DNA from: CADCVT01 sp035940955
Lineage (GTDB): Bacteria > Actinomycetota > Thermoleophilia > Solirubrobacterales > Solirubrobacteraceae
DNA length: 45,324 bases
Direction: 5' to 3'
NCBI GenBank assembly: GCA_035940955.1
Contig: DASZEJ010000086.1
Location: 1-45,324 of the forward strand
This document shows, in pieces, positions 7,679 to 16,238 of the stretch. The notes beneath the pieces are model-generated. The model was not told the origin of the DNA, made no database searches, and saw only the letters and a program-made list of their open reading frames with translations. Numbering within the stretch: the first letter of the stretch is position 1; each line of letters begins with the position of its first letter. A program made the translations under genes and the position numbers.

Positions 7679-9541
7679 ATGTGCGGGATCGTCGGCTACG
7701 TCGGCAACCGGCCTGTCCAGGACCTGCTCCTCGAAGGGCTGCGCAAGCTCGAGTACCGCGGCTACGACTCCGCGGGCGTCAGCGTGCTCGCCGGCCACGA
7801 GATCGAGTCCGTCCGCGCGGTCGGCAACCTGGCCAACCTCGAGACCGCGCTGGCCGAGCGCGAGGCCGCCGGCCGCGTCGCCACGCTCACCCGCGAGGCG
7901 ACCACCGGCATCGCCCACACCCGCTGGGCCACCCACGGGCGGGTGAACGAGAAGAACGCCCACCCGCACTTCGACACCGCCGACTCGGTGCACGTCGTGG
8001 TGAACGGGATCGTCGAGAACTACCTGTCGCTGCGCAACCGGCTGCGCGACATGGGCGCCCGGTTCACGTCGGAGACCGACGCCGAGGTCATCGCCCACCT
8101 GATCGCCCACCACATGGCCACCGGCGACCTGGTCGAGGCCGTCCGCCGCGCGTACTGCGAGCTCGAGGGCCACTACGCGTTCGTCGCGATGCAGAAGGAG
8201 CACCCGGGCGTCCTGGCCGGCGCGCGCAAGGAGTGCCCGCTGATCGTCGGCGTCGGCGACGGCGAGCGCTTCCTGGCCTCCGCCGTCCCCGCGTTCCTGC
8301 GCCACACGAACCGCGTGCAGTACGTCGAGAACGGCGAGATCGTCGCGATCCGCCCCGACGCCACCGTCTTCATGACGCCCGACGGCGAGGTGCTGGAGCG
8401 CGAGGTCGTCGAGCTGGACTGGGACGAGGACACCGCCGAGAAGGGCGGCTTCGAGACGTTCATGCTCAAGGAGATCCACGAGCAGGCCGACGCCGTCGCC
8501 GAGACGATCGCCGACCGCACCGTGCGCGACACCGGCGTCGACTTCGGGGCCGAGATCGACGAGGCGATCCTGCGCGACGCCAAGCGCATCCTGATCGTCG
8601 CCTGCGGCACCTCGTACCACAGCGCCGTGTTCGCCCGGTACGCGATTCAGACCTGGGCGCGGGTGCCGGTCGGCGTCGACATCGCGTCGGAGTTCCGGTA
8701 CGCCGACCCGCTCGTCGGGCCGGGCGACGTCGTCGTCGGCATGACGCAGTCCGGCGAGACCGCCGACACGCTGGCGGCGATGCGCGTCGCCCGCGACAAG
8801 GGCGCGACGGTGGTGGCGGTCACGAACGTCATGGGCTCGCAGGCCACGCGCGACGCCGACGCCACGATCTTCACGCGCGCCGGCCAGGAGGTCAGCGTCG
8901 CGGCGACCAAGACGTTCACGTGCCAGGTGGCGGTCATGCTGCTGCTGGCACTGCGGATCGCCGAGCTGCAGGGCGCCCTCGAGACGCCGCGGCTCGCCGA
9001 GCTGGTGCACGAGATCAAGCGGCTGCCGCACCTCATCGCCGAGCTGATCGAGGGTCTCGACGCGGACGGCGTCGTGGAGCGCGCCGCCGACCGCCACTTC
9101 CAGGACCAGTTCTTCCTCTACCTCGGCCGCCACGTCGGGCTGCCGGTGGCGCTGGAGGGAGCGCTGAAGCTCAAGGAGATCTCCTACATCGCCACCGACG
9201 CCTACGCGGCGGGGGAGATGAAGCACGGCCCGATCGCGCTGCTCAGCGAGCGGACGCCGGTCATCGCCGTCGCGACCGACTCGCCGGTGCTCGACAAGAT
9301 GGTGTCGAACATCCAGGAGGTCCGCGCCCGCGGCGCCCACGTCATCGCGATCGCGACCGAGGGCAACGTCGACATCGGCGAGCACGCCGAGGAGGTCATC
9401 CGCGTGCCGCGCACCGAGTGGCTCCTGCAGGCGCTCCTCGCGGTGATCCCGCTGCAGATGCTGGCCTACGCGATCGCCCGCCGGCTCGGGCTGAACGTCG
9501 ACCAGCCGCGCAACCTCGCGAAGACCGTCACGGTCGAGTAG
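7679..9541 (+). CDS. glmS: glutamine-fructose-6-phosphate aminotransferase (isomerizing)
   Basis: A 620-residue enzyme making glucosamine-6-phosphate from fructose-6-phosphate and glutamine, the first step towards UDP-GlcNAc. It begins MCGIVGYVG, so Cys2 is the Ntn glutaminase nucleophile. HTRWATHG and the EAGHYAF-like region (ELEGHYAFV) complete the amidotransferase domain. Two SIS isomerase domains follow, with CGTSYHSA and TQSGETADT, and it ends in the conserved NLAKTVTVE tail. It follows glmM, its partner in the pathway, after a 102-nt gap carrying a hairpin. Confidence 0.97.
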   Translation: MCGIVGYVGNRPVQDLLLEGLRKLEYRGYDSAGVSVLAGHEIESVRAVGNLANLETALAEREAAGRVATLTREATTGIAHTRWATHGRVNEKNAHPHFDTADSVHVVVNGIVENYLSLRNRLRDMGARFTSETDAEVIAHLIAHHMATGDLVEAVRRAYCELEGHYAFVAMQKEHPGVLAGARKECPLIVGVGDGERFLASAVPAFLRHTNRVQYVENGEIVAIRPDATVFMTPDGEVLEREVVELDWDEDTAEKGGFETFMLKEIHEQADAVAETIADRTVRDTGVDFGAEIDEAILRDAKRILIVACGTSYHSAVFARYAIQTWARVPVGVDIASEFRYADPLVGPGDVVVGMTQSGETADTLAAMRVARDKGATVVAVTNVMGSQATRDADATIFTRAGQEVSVAATKTFTCQVAVMLLLALRIAELQGALETPRLAELVHEIKRLPHLIAELIEGLDADGVVERAADRHFQDQFFLYLGRHVGLPVALEGALKLKEISYIATDAYAAGEMKHGPIALLSERTPVIAVATDSPVLDKMVSNIQEVRARGAHVIAIATEGNVDIGEHAEEVIRVPRTEWLLQALLAVIPLQMLAYAIARRLGLNVDQPRNLAKTVTVE

Positions 9542-9547
9542 GGCCGC

Positions 9548-10093
9548 TCACTCCGGGCAGGGGCACAGGAGGCCGCCCTCGAGCGTGCCGCGGGCGTCGC
9601 CCCCGCCGCCCTGCTCGTCGGCCTCGAACGCGATCCGGTACGCCGCCCGGATCTCGCAGCCGACGAAGCGGCTGGTGTCCGCCCGGCGGACCTTCCCGTA
9701 CAGGATCCCCTCCATGACGCCGGGGTGGTGGCACTTCTGACAGGGTTCGAACGCCGGCTCGCGGTGGGTGCCGGCGTTCGTGATCCCGCGCAGCCGGCCG
9801 GCGGCGAGCACCGCCCCCCTGAGCCGCCAGCTTCCCTCGTGCACGCCGCGCATCGTCCCCTTGCCCTCGGCGAACTTGTGCACCAGCGTGCCGTGGAGCA
9901 GGCCGTCGAGCAGCCGCCCGATCTCGGAGTCGCAGTCGTGGCCGCCCACCTCGAACCGGAAGCGGTGGTAGGTCTCGAGCGACTCGCACTCGAGCTTCTC
10001 GCACCGTTCGAGCGCGGACTCCACGAGGTCGAGCGCTCCGGTCAGGTTCTTCGAGATCGGCTCGACGCAGACGACGCGATCGCCGAGAGCCAT
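9548..10093 (-). CDS. hypothetical Cys/His-rich protein
   Basis: A 181-residue protein of unknown function. The C-terminal half carries CQKCHHPG, a later single Cys, and a terminal CPCPE, a pattern that could bind zinc or another metal. The N-terminal half has ERCEKLECESLETYHRF and GHDCDSEIGRLL, giving several more Cys and His. An in-frame ATG 24 nt upstream (10117) is an alternative start. It converges on glmS with a 6-nt gap and is divergent from nnrE-nnrD. No family recognised. Confidence 0.62.
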   Translation of the reverse strand: MALGDRVVCVEPISKNLTGALDLVESALERCEKLECESLETYHRFRFEVGGHDCDSEIGRLLDGLLHGTLVHKFAEGKGTMRGVHEGSWRLRGAVLAAGRLRGITNAGTHREPAFEPCQKCHHPGVMEGILYGKVRRADTSRFVGCEIRAAYRIAFEADEQGGGGDARGTLEGGLLCPCPE

Positions 10094-10151
10094 GCTGCAT
10101 GGTCTACATCCGTCCATCAAACGTGTCAAGCGGGCGCGGCGCCCCGCGCGG

Positions 10152-10157
10152 TAGCGT
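10152..10157 (+). promoter_or_regulatory. -10 hexamer TAGCGT of nnrE-nnrD
   Basis: TAGCGT lies 8 nt before GTG 10166, in the 72-nt divergent gap. The absence of a Shine-Dalgarno sequence suggests a leaderless mRNA and supports the GTG as the true start over a much longer open frame upstream. Confidence 0.5.
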
Positions 10158-10165
10158 CCGCCCGC

Positions 10166-11677
10166 GTGACGCCCCTCCCCGACTGGCTGGAGCCGCTTCC
10201 CGACGCGGAGCGGATGCGCGCGACCGATCGGTGGGCGATCGAGGAGCGGGGCGTCCCCGGCGTGGACCTCATGGAGCGAGCGGGGGAGGGGCTGGCGCGG
10301 GTCGCGGCGGAGGTGGCGCCGGAGGGGCCGGTCGTCGTGGTCTGCGGGGGCGGGAACAACGGCGGGGACGGGTTCGTGGCCGCGCGGCTGCTGCGCGAAG
10401 CCGGGCGGGAGGTGCGGGTGGTGACGACGGCCGGGCTCGACGGGTATCGCGGCGACGCGAAGGCCAACCTCGACCGGCTGCCCGGCGACCCGCCGGTCGC
10501 GTTCGACGCCGCGCTGCTCGACGGGGCGGCGGTGGCGGTCGACGCGCTGCTCGGCACCGGGTTCTCGGGCGAGGTGCGCGAGCCGGTCCGCTCCGCGATC
10601 CTCGCCCTCAACGAGGCGCCGGTCCCGGTCGTGGCCTGCGACGTGCCGAGCGGCGTCGACGCGTCGACCGGCGCGGTGGAGGACGTCGCGGTGCGCGCCG
10701 TCGCGACGGCGACGTTCCACCGGGCCAAGCCGGGGCTGTGGATCGCGCCCGGCAAGCAGCACGCCGGCGACGTGCGGGTGATCGAGATCGGCATCCCGCC
10801 GGGCGCGCCCGTCGAGGCCGACGCGGGGCTCATCGGGGACGCGGTCCTCGACGCCGTGCCCCGCCGCGCCGCGGACTCCACGAAGTTCTCGAGCGGCCAC
10901 GTGCTCGTCGTCGGGGGTTCGACCGGGCTGACCGGCGCGCCGTGCATGGCCGCGGAGGCCGCGATGCGCGCCGGCGCCGGGTACGTCACCTGCTGCGTCC
11001 CCGCCTCGCTCAACCTCGTGTTCGAGACCCGGCTGCTGGAGGTCATGACGATCCCGCTCCCCGACGACGGCGGCGCGCTGACCGAGGACGGGTGCGAGCG
11101 GGTCCTCGAGGAGGCGTCGAAGCGCGGCGGCGCGCTGGTCGTCGGGCCGGGGTTCGGGAAGTCGGACGGCGCGTTCGCCCTCGCGCGCGAGCTGGTCGCC
11201 GCCGCGGAGATGCCGGTCGTCGTCGACGCCGACGGGCTGAACGCGCACGCGGGGCGGCTGGGGGCGCTCGCGGGGCGCGGCGCCCCGGCGATCCTCACCC
11301 CGCACGGGGGCGAGCTCGGGCGGCTGCTCGGCGTCGAGAGCGCCGCGGTCAACGCCCAGCGACTGCGGCACGCGCGCGAGGCGGCGGCGCGCTCGCAGGC
11401 GATCGTCGTGCTGAAGGGCGACGACACGATCGTCGCGGCGCCCGACGGCCGCGCGGCGGTGTCGCGCGGCGGCGTGCCGGCGCTCGCGACGGCGGGCACG
11501 GGCGACGTGCTCTCCGGCGTGATCGCCGCGCTGCTCGCGAAGGGGCTCGACCCGTTCGCGGCGGCGTGCGCCGGCGTCCTGGCCCACCTGCGCGCGGGGG
11601 CGGCGGCGGCGCGGGACCGCAGCCCCGACTCCGTGATCGCGAGCGACGTGATCGAGGCGCTCGGGCGCCCGCGGTAG
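10166..11677 (+). CDS. nnrE-nnrD: bifunctional NAD(P)HX epimerase / ADP-dependent NAD(P)HX dehydratase
   Basis: A 503-residue fusion that repairs hydrated NADH and NADPH. The N-terminal YjeF_N epimerase half shows GGGNNGGDGFVAARLL. The C-terminal carbohydrate-kinase-like dehydratase half shows SGHVLVVGGSTGLTGAP, VVDADGLNAH, LTPHGGELGRLLG, VVLKGDDTIV and the GTGDVLSGVIAALLA nucleotide-binding loop. The open frame continues upstream as antisense to the Cys-rich gene, but conservation begins just after GTG 10166. It is followed by the CBS and alr genes. Confidence 0.92.
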   Translation: MTPLPDWLEPLPDAERMRATDRWAIEERGVPGVDLMERAGEGLARVAAEVAPEGPVVVVCGGGNNGGDGFVAARLLREAGREVRVVTTAGLDGYRGDAKANLDRLPGDPPVAFDAALLDGAAVAVDALLGTGFSGEVREPVRSAILALNEAPVPVVACDVPSGVDASTGAVEDVAVRAVATATFHRAKPGLWIAPGKQHAGDVRVIEIGIPPGAPVEADAGLIGDAVLDAVPRRAADSTKFSSGHVLVVGGSTGLTGAPCMAAEAAMRAGAGYVTCCVPASLNLVFETRLLEVMTIPLPDDGGALTEDGCERVLEEASKRGGALVVGPGFGKSDGAFALARELVAAAEMPVVVDADGLNAHAGRLGALAGRGAPAILTPHGGELGRLLGVESAAVNAQRLRHAREAAARSQAIVVLKGDDTIVAAPDGRAAVSRGGVPALATAGTGDVLSGVIAALLAKGLDPFAAACAGVLAHLRAGAAAARDRSPDSVIASDVIEALGRPR

Positions 11678-11680
11678 GGT
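11675..11680 (+). promoter_or_regulatory. -10 hexamer TAGGGT before the CBS gene
   Basis: TAGGGT begins on the stop codon of nnrE-nnrD and lies 9 nt before the ATG at 11690. It may give the CBS gene its own leaderless transcript within an otherwise continuous gene string. Confidence 0.4.
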
Positions 11681-11689
11681 GCCGAACCG

Positions 11690-12148
11690 ATGCCCGCCGT
11701 TCGCGAGATCATGGACACGCGCATCCCGACGGTGAAGCCGGAGGACCGCGTGGAGACCGTCGTCCACCTGATGGCCGACCAGGAGCTGCCGGCCGTGCCG
11801 GTCGTGAACGACGGCGGGCGCTGCGTGGGGATCGTGACCGAGAGCGACCTCGTCATCGGCGACGACGAGCGCGACCTGCGCCTGCCCCACATGATCAGCC
11901 TGTTCGGCGGGGTCGTGTTCCTCGAGCCGCTGAGCCGCTTCGAGGAGCGCCTGCGCAAGGCGGCGGCCGCCGACGTGGAGGACATGATGACCGCCGACCC
12001 GATCACGGTGGACGCGGCGGCGGACGTCCGCGAGGCCGCGCGGATCATGGCCGACAAGAAGCACAACCGGCTGCCCGTGGTCGAGCACGGCCGGTACGTC
12101 GGGCTCGTCTCGCGCGCCGAGGTGCTCGAGACCCTCGCCGGGCTGTAG
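11690..12148 (+). CDS. two-CBS-domain protein
   Basis: A 152-residue protein made of a CBS pair and nothing else. The first CBS runs from about residue 1 to 60 (VREIMDTRIPTVKPED, AVPVVNDGGRCVGIVTESDL). The second runs from about 93 to 150 (VEDMMTADPITVDAAAD, RLPVVEHGRYVGLVSRAEVL). The two are joined by a 35-residue helical insert. CBS pairs usually sense adenine nucleotides; the target here is not apparent. It lies between nnrE-nnrD and alr. Confidence 0.85.
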   Translation: MPAVREIMDTRIPTVKPEDRVETVVHLMADQELPAVPVVNDGGRCVGIVTESDLVIGDDERDLRLPHMISLFGGVVFLEPLSRFEERLRKAAAADVEDMMTADPITVDAAADVREAARIMADKKHNRLPVVEHGRYVGLVSRAEVLETLAGL

Positions 12149-12152
12149 CGCG

Positions 12153-13238
12153 ATGCCGCTGCGCGCGCTCGCCCGCGTGAACCTCGCGGCGATCGAGCGC
12201 AACTGCCGCGCGCTCTCCGCGGCGGCCGGCGGCGCGGAGCTGTGCGCGGTCGTGAAGGCCGAGGGGTACGGGCACGGCGCCGCCGACAGCGCGCGGGCGG
12301 CGCTGGCCGGCGGCGCCCGCTGGCTCGCGGTGGCGACGGCGGCGGAGGCGCGCGACCTGCGCGCCGCGGGGATCGGCGCGCGGCTGATGGTCCTGGGAGC
12401 GGTGTCGCCGGAGGAGCTGGGGGACGCCCTGGCGGCCGACGCCGACCTGGTCGCGTGGACCGAGGCCTTCGCGGACGCGGCGGCCGGCGCGCGGCTGCAC
12501 GTCAAGCTCGACACCGGCCTGGGCCGGCTGGGGACGCGCGACGCCGGCCTGGCGACGCGGCTGGCCCGGCGGGAGGGCGTGGTCGGCCTCATGACGCACT
12601 TCGCGACCGCCGACGAGCCCGGCGACCGGTTCCTCGGCGAGCAGCTTGCCCGGTTCGCAGAGTGGGTCGCGCCGCTGAAGGCGGCCCGGCCCGAGCTGGT
12701 CGTCCACGCCGCCAACAGCGCGGCGACGCTGCGCGAGCCGGCGGCGCACTTCGACCTCGTCCGCTGCGGGATCGCGACCTACGGGCTCGACCCGTTCCAC
12801 GAGGACCCGTTCGCCCGCGGGCTCGAGCCCGCGCTGGCGCTCGAGTCGTACGCGGCGGCCGTCAAGCCTTGCGCCCCGGGGGAGAGCGCGGGGTACGGGC
12901 GGCGGTTCGTCGCGTCGTCGCCGACGACGCTCGCGACGCTGCCGATCGGCTACGGCGACGGCGTGCGGCGCGGGCTGACCAACAACGCCGACGTGCTCGT
13001 CGGCGGGCGCCGCCGGCCGCTGGTCGGGACGGTGAGCATGGACAACGTGACGGTCGACCTCGGGCCGGACGCGCCCGAGCGCGCCGGCGCGCCCGCGGTG
13101 CTGATCGGCGAGCAGGGCGGCGAGCGGATCCTCGCCGAGGAGGTGGCCCGGCGCCTGGACACGATCAACTACGAGGTGACGTGCGGGATCACGGGGCGGG
13201 TGACGCGCGAGTACCACCGCGACGGGGAGCCGGCGTGA
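12153..13238 (+). CDS. alr: alanine racemase
   Basis: A 361-residue fold-type III PLP enzyme that interconverts L- and D-alanine for peptidoglycan. The PLP lysine lies in CAVVKAEGYGHG (Lys about residue 33). The second catalytic base region is AGYGRRF with the family motif LPIGYGDGVRR, and GTVSMDNVTVD and CGITGRVTREY close the C-terminal beta-domain. It starts 4 nt after the CBS stop and overlaps cca by four bases (GTGA). Confidence 0.95.
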   Translation: MPLRALARVNLAAIERNCRALSAAAGGAELCAVVKAEGYGHGAADSARAALAGGARWLAVATAAEARDLRAAGIGARLMVLGAVSPEELGDALAADADLVAWTEAFADAAAGARLHVKLDTGLGRLGTRDAGLATRLARREGVVGLMTHFATADEPGDRFLGEQLARFAEWVAPLKAARPELVVHAANSAATLREPAAHFDLVRCGIATYGLDPFHEDPFARGLEPALALESYAAAVKPCAPGESAGYGRRFVASSPTTLATLPIGYGDGVRRGLTNNADVLVGGRRRPLVGTVSMDNVTVDLGPDAPERAGAPAVLIGEQGGERILAEEVARRLDTINYEVTCGITGRVTREYHRDGEPA

Positions 13239-14665
13239 GCGGCGACCCTCTCTCCCTCGCCCGCGACGCCCTCGCCGGCGAGCGCGCCTGGCTCGTCGGC
13301 GGCGCGCTGCGCGACCGGCTCCTCGGCCGGCCGGTCGACGACCTCGACCTCGTGGTGGACGGCGACGTCCGCGCGGCGGCCAGGCGGCTCGCGCGCGCGG
13401 CCGGCGGGCCGTACTTCGAGCTGTCCGACGTCTTCGGCGCCTGGCGGGTCGTCGACCCAGACCGCCGCTGGCAGGCCGACCTGTCGCCCCTGCGCGGCGG
13501 CTCGCTCGACGCCGACCTCTCGCTGCGCGACTTCACGGTGAACGCGATGGCCGAGCCGCTGCAGGGCGGCGCGGCGGCGCCCGGCTCGCCCCAGTCCCTC
13601 GTCGACCCCCTCGGCGGCGCCGGGGACCTCGCCGCGCGCCGCCTGCGCGCCGTCGCCGAGCGCGCCTTCGCGGACGACCCGCTGCGCGTCATGCGCCTCG
13701 CCCGGCTGGCCTGCGAGCTGGGCCTGGAGCCCGACGCCGCGAGCGTCGCCGCCGCCGGGCGCCACGCGCCGCTCCTCGCGGGCGTCTCGGCCGAGCGGAT
13801 CTTCGCCGAGCTCAAGCGCATCGTCGTCGCCGACCGTGCGCTCGACGGCCTCGCGCTGCTCGACCGCTCCGGCGCGCTCGACGTCGTCCTACCCGAGCTG
13901 GCGGCGCTGCGCGGGATCGAGCAGACCGTCTACCACCACCGCGACGCCTACGGGCACACGGTCGAGGTCCTCGAGCGCACGATCGCCCTCGACCGCGACC
14001 CCGCGGGCGTCCTCGGCGACGCGGCCCTCGGCGCGCGCGCGGCGGCGTTCCTGCGGGCGCCGCTCGCCGACGAGCTCGACCGCGCCGGCGCCCTGCGCTT
14101 CGCGGCGCTCCTCCACGATGTCGGCAAGGCGCGGACGCAGACGCCGAGCGCCAAGGGCGGCTACGGCTTCCCGGGCCACGACGCGCTCGGCGACCAGATG
14201 GTGCGCGAGATCCTGACCCGGCTGAGGACGTCCGAGCGCCTGCGCGCCCACGTCGCCGCGGTGACCCGCCACCACCTGCGCCCCGGCTTCCTCGTCCACG
14301 CGCGCCCGCTCGACGGGCGCACGGTCCACGCCTACCTGAAGGCCGCCGACCCCGTCGCCGCCGACACGCTCCTGCTGTCGGTCGCCGACCGGCTCGCCAC
14401 CCGCGGGCGCAAGCACGACGAGGCGATCGGCCGCCACCTGGAGGTCGTCCGCGAGCTGCTCGGCCCGGCGCTCGACTGGCACGAGCACGGCCCGCCGCCC
14501 CCGCTCGTGCGCGGCAACGAGCTCGCGCGCGCGCTGGACATCGCGCCGGGACCCGAGGTCGGCCGCCTGCTCGGCGAGATCGCGGCGGCGCAGTACGCGG
14601 GCGAGCTGACCACGCGCGAGGACGCGATCAGGTACGCGCGAGGCGTCGCACGGTCGCCTCGGTGA
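13235..14665 (+). CDS. cca: tRNA nucleotidyltransferase / poly(A) polymerase family protein with HD domain
   Basis: A 476-residue class II nucleotidyltransferase, most likely the CCA-adding enzyme that builds or repairs tRNA 3' ends. The nucleotidyltransferase head shows LVGGALRDRLLG, the DLDLVVDG metal motif and RDFTVNAMA. A tRNA-binding region and then an HD domain follow (LLHDVGKARTQ, HH in TRHHLRPG). Start GTG 13235 overlaps the alr stop. The 3' end overlaps the convergent M28 gene by 38 bp. A poly(A) polymerase role cannot be excluded by sequence alone. Confidence 0.88.
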   Translation: MSGDPLSLARDALAGERAWLVGGALRDRLLGRPVDDLDLVVDGDVRAAARRLARAAGGPYFELSDVFGAWRVVDPDRRWQADLSPLRGGSLDADLSLRDFTVNAMAEPLQGGAAAPGSPQSLVDPLGGAGDLAARRLRAVAERAFADDPLRVMRLARLACELGLEPDAASVAAAGRHAPLLAGVSAERIFAELKRIVVADRALDGLALLDRSGALDVVLPELAALRGIEQTVYHHRDAYGHTVEVLERTIALDRDPAGVLGDAALGARAAAFLRAPLADELDRAGALRFAALLHDVGKARTQTPSAKGGYGFPGHDALGDQMVREILTRLRTSERLRAHVAAVTRHHLRPGFLVHARPLDGRTVHAYLKAADPVAADTLLLSVADRLATRGRKHDEAIGRHLEVVRELLGPALDWHEHGPPPPLVRGNELARALDIAPGPEVGRLLGEIAAAQYAGELTTREDAIRYARGVARSPR

Positions 14666-15794
14666 CGTCCGCGGCCTGCCGGACCGTCTCGAAGTCGACG
14701 TTGTCGGCGACGTCGGTCGGCTGGTGGTAGTTCGTCGGCAGCTTGTGGTCGTCGAACGAGGCGAGCAGCGCCGTCCGGTAGCCCTTGCGCAGCGCGACGA
14801 GGGCGTCCGACCCGAACGACAGCCAGTGCTCGCGGATGAGCGGGACCCCGACCTCCTCGGCCGCCGCGGCGATCTGGTCCTTGAGCCGCTCGTCGTAGGG
14901 GCGCGCGACCAGCATTCCCTCGCCTTCGAGCAGGATGAGGTGCGGCGAGCCGACCGTGTCGAGGACGACGACGTCGGTGCGGTCCTTCGGCAGCTCGTGC
15001 GCGTGCCGCTGGACGAACGCGAGCATCCCCTCCTCGAACGACTCCTCCGACCCCGTCGAGACGAGCAGCACGCGGACGCCCTCGACCGGCTCGTCGCGCA
15101 GCGCCCGCGCGACCTCGAGCATCGCCGCGACCGCCGTGAGGTTGTCGTTCGCGCCGGGCACGACCGGGCTGCGGCCGATGTCGGCGAAGTTCGCCGCGCC
15201 GCCGGCGGCGAGGAACGCCCCGAGGAGCCGCACCCGCCGCAGCCCGAGCAGCGAGCCGAGCCCGACGAGCACCGGCCCGGCGAACACGAGCCACATCAGT
15301 CCCGGCCACTTGCGCCCGCGCTCCAGCGCCCGGGGGAACGTGCGCGCGTACCAGTGGACGAGCGTGAAGTCGAAGATCGCGCCGGTGTGGGCGGCGTCGT
15401 GGTGGGCGACGATCGCGACGGTCCGGTCGGCGTCCGGGTCGCCGGCCACTGCGTGGACGTTCCACGTCGACCGCTTGGGAAGCAGCCGGCGCGTCCACTC
15501 GCGCCAGAGCCCGAGCTCGTCCCACACGCCGGCCGCGGCGATCGCGCCGACGAGCGTCCCGAGCAGGCGCCGGCCGAGCAGCCCGGCAACGGCGGCGCTG
15601 GCGCTGAAGATGCCGAGCGGCCACCAGTAGCCGCCGTGCGCGCGCTCCTCCTCGACGTGCGGCTCGTAGCCGAGCTCGCGCAGGCGCCCGGCGATCCACT
15701 CGGCCGCGCGCCGCTCGCCGTCTGACGCCGATCCGCGCTCCCATGACTCGAGAGTGCGGACGATCTGCTCCAGCTCTGCGCGGTCGGCAGGCAT
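14628..15794 (-). CDS. membrane-associated M28-family metallopeptidase
   Basis: A 388-residue putative aminopeptidase. M28 zinc ligands can be read in order: HHD in AIVAHHDAAHTGA, D in GANDNLTAVAA, the E pair in GSEESFEEG, D in VVLDTVGSP and H in NYHQPTDV. It differs from soluble members by carrying hydrophobic segments around residues 52-85 and 172-195, inserted before and within the catalytic domain, so it is probably membrane-bound with its active site in the cytoplasm or at the surface. The ATG at 15794 faces the HIT gene across 30 nt. Confidence 0.85.
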   Translation of the reverse strand: MPADRAELEQIVRTLESWERGSASDGERRAAEWIAGRLRELGYEPHVEEERAHGGYWWPLGIFSASAAVAGLLGRRLLGTLVGAIAAAGVWDELGLWREWTRRLLPKRSTWNVHAVAGDPDADRTVAIVAHHDAAHTGAIFDFTLVHWYARTFPRALERGRKWPGLMWLVFAGPVLVGLGSLLGLRRVRLLGAFLAAGGAANFADIGRSPVVPGANDNLTAVAAMLEVARALRDEPVEGVRVLLVSTGSEESFEEGMLAFVQRHAHELPKDRTDVVVLDTVGSPHLILLEGEGMLVARPYDERLKDQIAAAAEEVGVPLIREHWLSFGSDALVALRKGYRTALLASFDDHKLPTNYHQPTDVADNVDFETVRQAADVTEATVRRLART

Positions 15795-15806
15795 CGCGAG
15801 CGCCGG

Positions 15807-15816
15807 AGGGTACAGT
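15807..15816. promoter_or_regulatory. overlapping divergent -10 hexamers (M28 gene / HIT gene)
   Basis: On the plus strand TACAGT (15811-15816) lies 8 nt before the HIT gene ATG. On the minus strand TACCCT (complement of 15807-15812) lies 12 nt before the M28 ATG. The two share 2 bp, so the 30-nt gap may drive both genes from one melted region. Confidence 0.4.
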
Positions 15817-15824
15817 CCGCCGCC

Positions 15825-16238
15825 ATGCCAGCGGATCCGGACTGCATCTTCTGCAAGATCGTGGGCGGCGACCTGCCGGCGACCGTCGTCGACTCCGACG
15901 ACCGGACGGTCGCGTTCATGGACATCAACCCGGCCACGCGCGGGCACGCGCTCGTGGTGCCGCGCGACCACGCTCGCGACCTGCTCGCGATCCCGCAGGA
16001 GGACCTCGACGCGTGCATGCGCGCCGCCCAGCGGCTCGCGACGCGGGCGAGGGAGCGGCTCGGCGCCGACGGCGTCAACCTGCTGAGCGCGTCCGGCGCC
16101 GCGGCGTGGCAGACCGTCTTCCACTTCCACGTCCACGTCGTGCCGCGCTACGCCGACGACCCGCTCGTGCTGCCGTGGCGGCCCGCGCCGGGCGACCCGG
16201 AGGAGATCCAGGCGGCCGCCAGGGAGCTGGCGGCGTGA
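15825..16238 (+). CDS. HIT-family nucleotide-binding protein
   Basis: A 137-residue Hint-type histidine-triad protein. The zinc-type start CIFCKIVGGDLPA, the central MDINPATRGHALVVPRDHA and the active-site triad HFHVHVVPR are all present. Members hydrolyse nucleoside phosphoramidates or AMP-lysine. The ATG at 15825 is supported by a leaderless-type hexamer. Its stop overlaps the next gene by four bases, so the two are translationally coupled. Confidence 0.93.
   Translation: MPADPDCIFCKIVGGDLPATVVDSDDRTVAFMDINPATRGHALVVPRDHARDLLAIPQEDLDACMRAAQRLATRARERLGADGVNLLSASGAAAWQTVFHFHVHVVPRYADDPLVLPWRPAPGDPEEIQAAARELAA

Noticed and set aside
6269..9385. 1038-codon open frame on the minus strand opposite glmM and glmS
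   Set aside because: It is antisense to two well-supported genes, has Arg/Gly/Val-rich low-quality translation and no recognisable domain. It follows from high GC in the third codon position.
10094..12715. Long minus-strand frame continuing upstream of the Cys-rich gene over nnrE-nnrD, CBS and alr
   Set aside because: Only the last 181 residues look protein-like; the rest mirrors conserved plus-strand genes.
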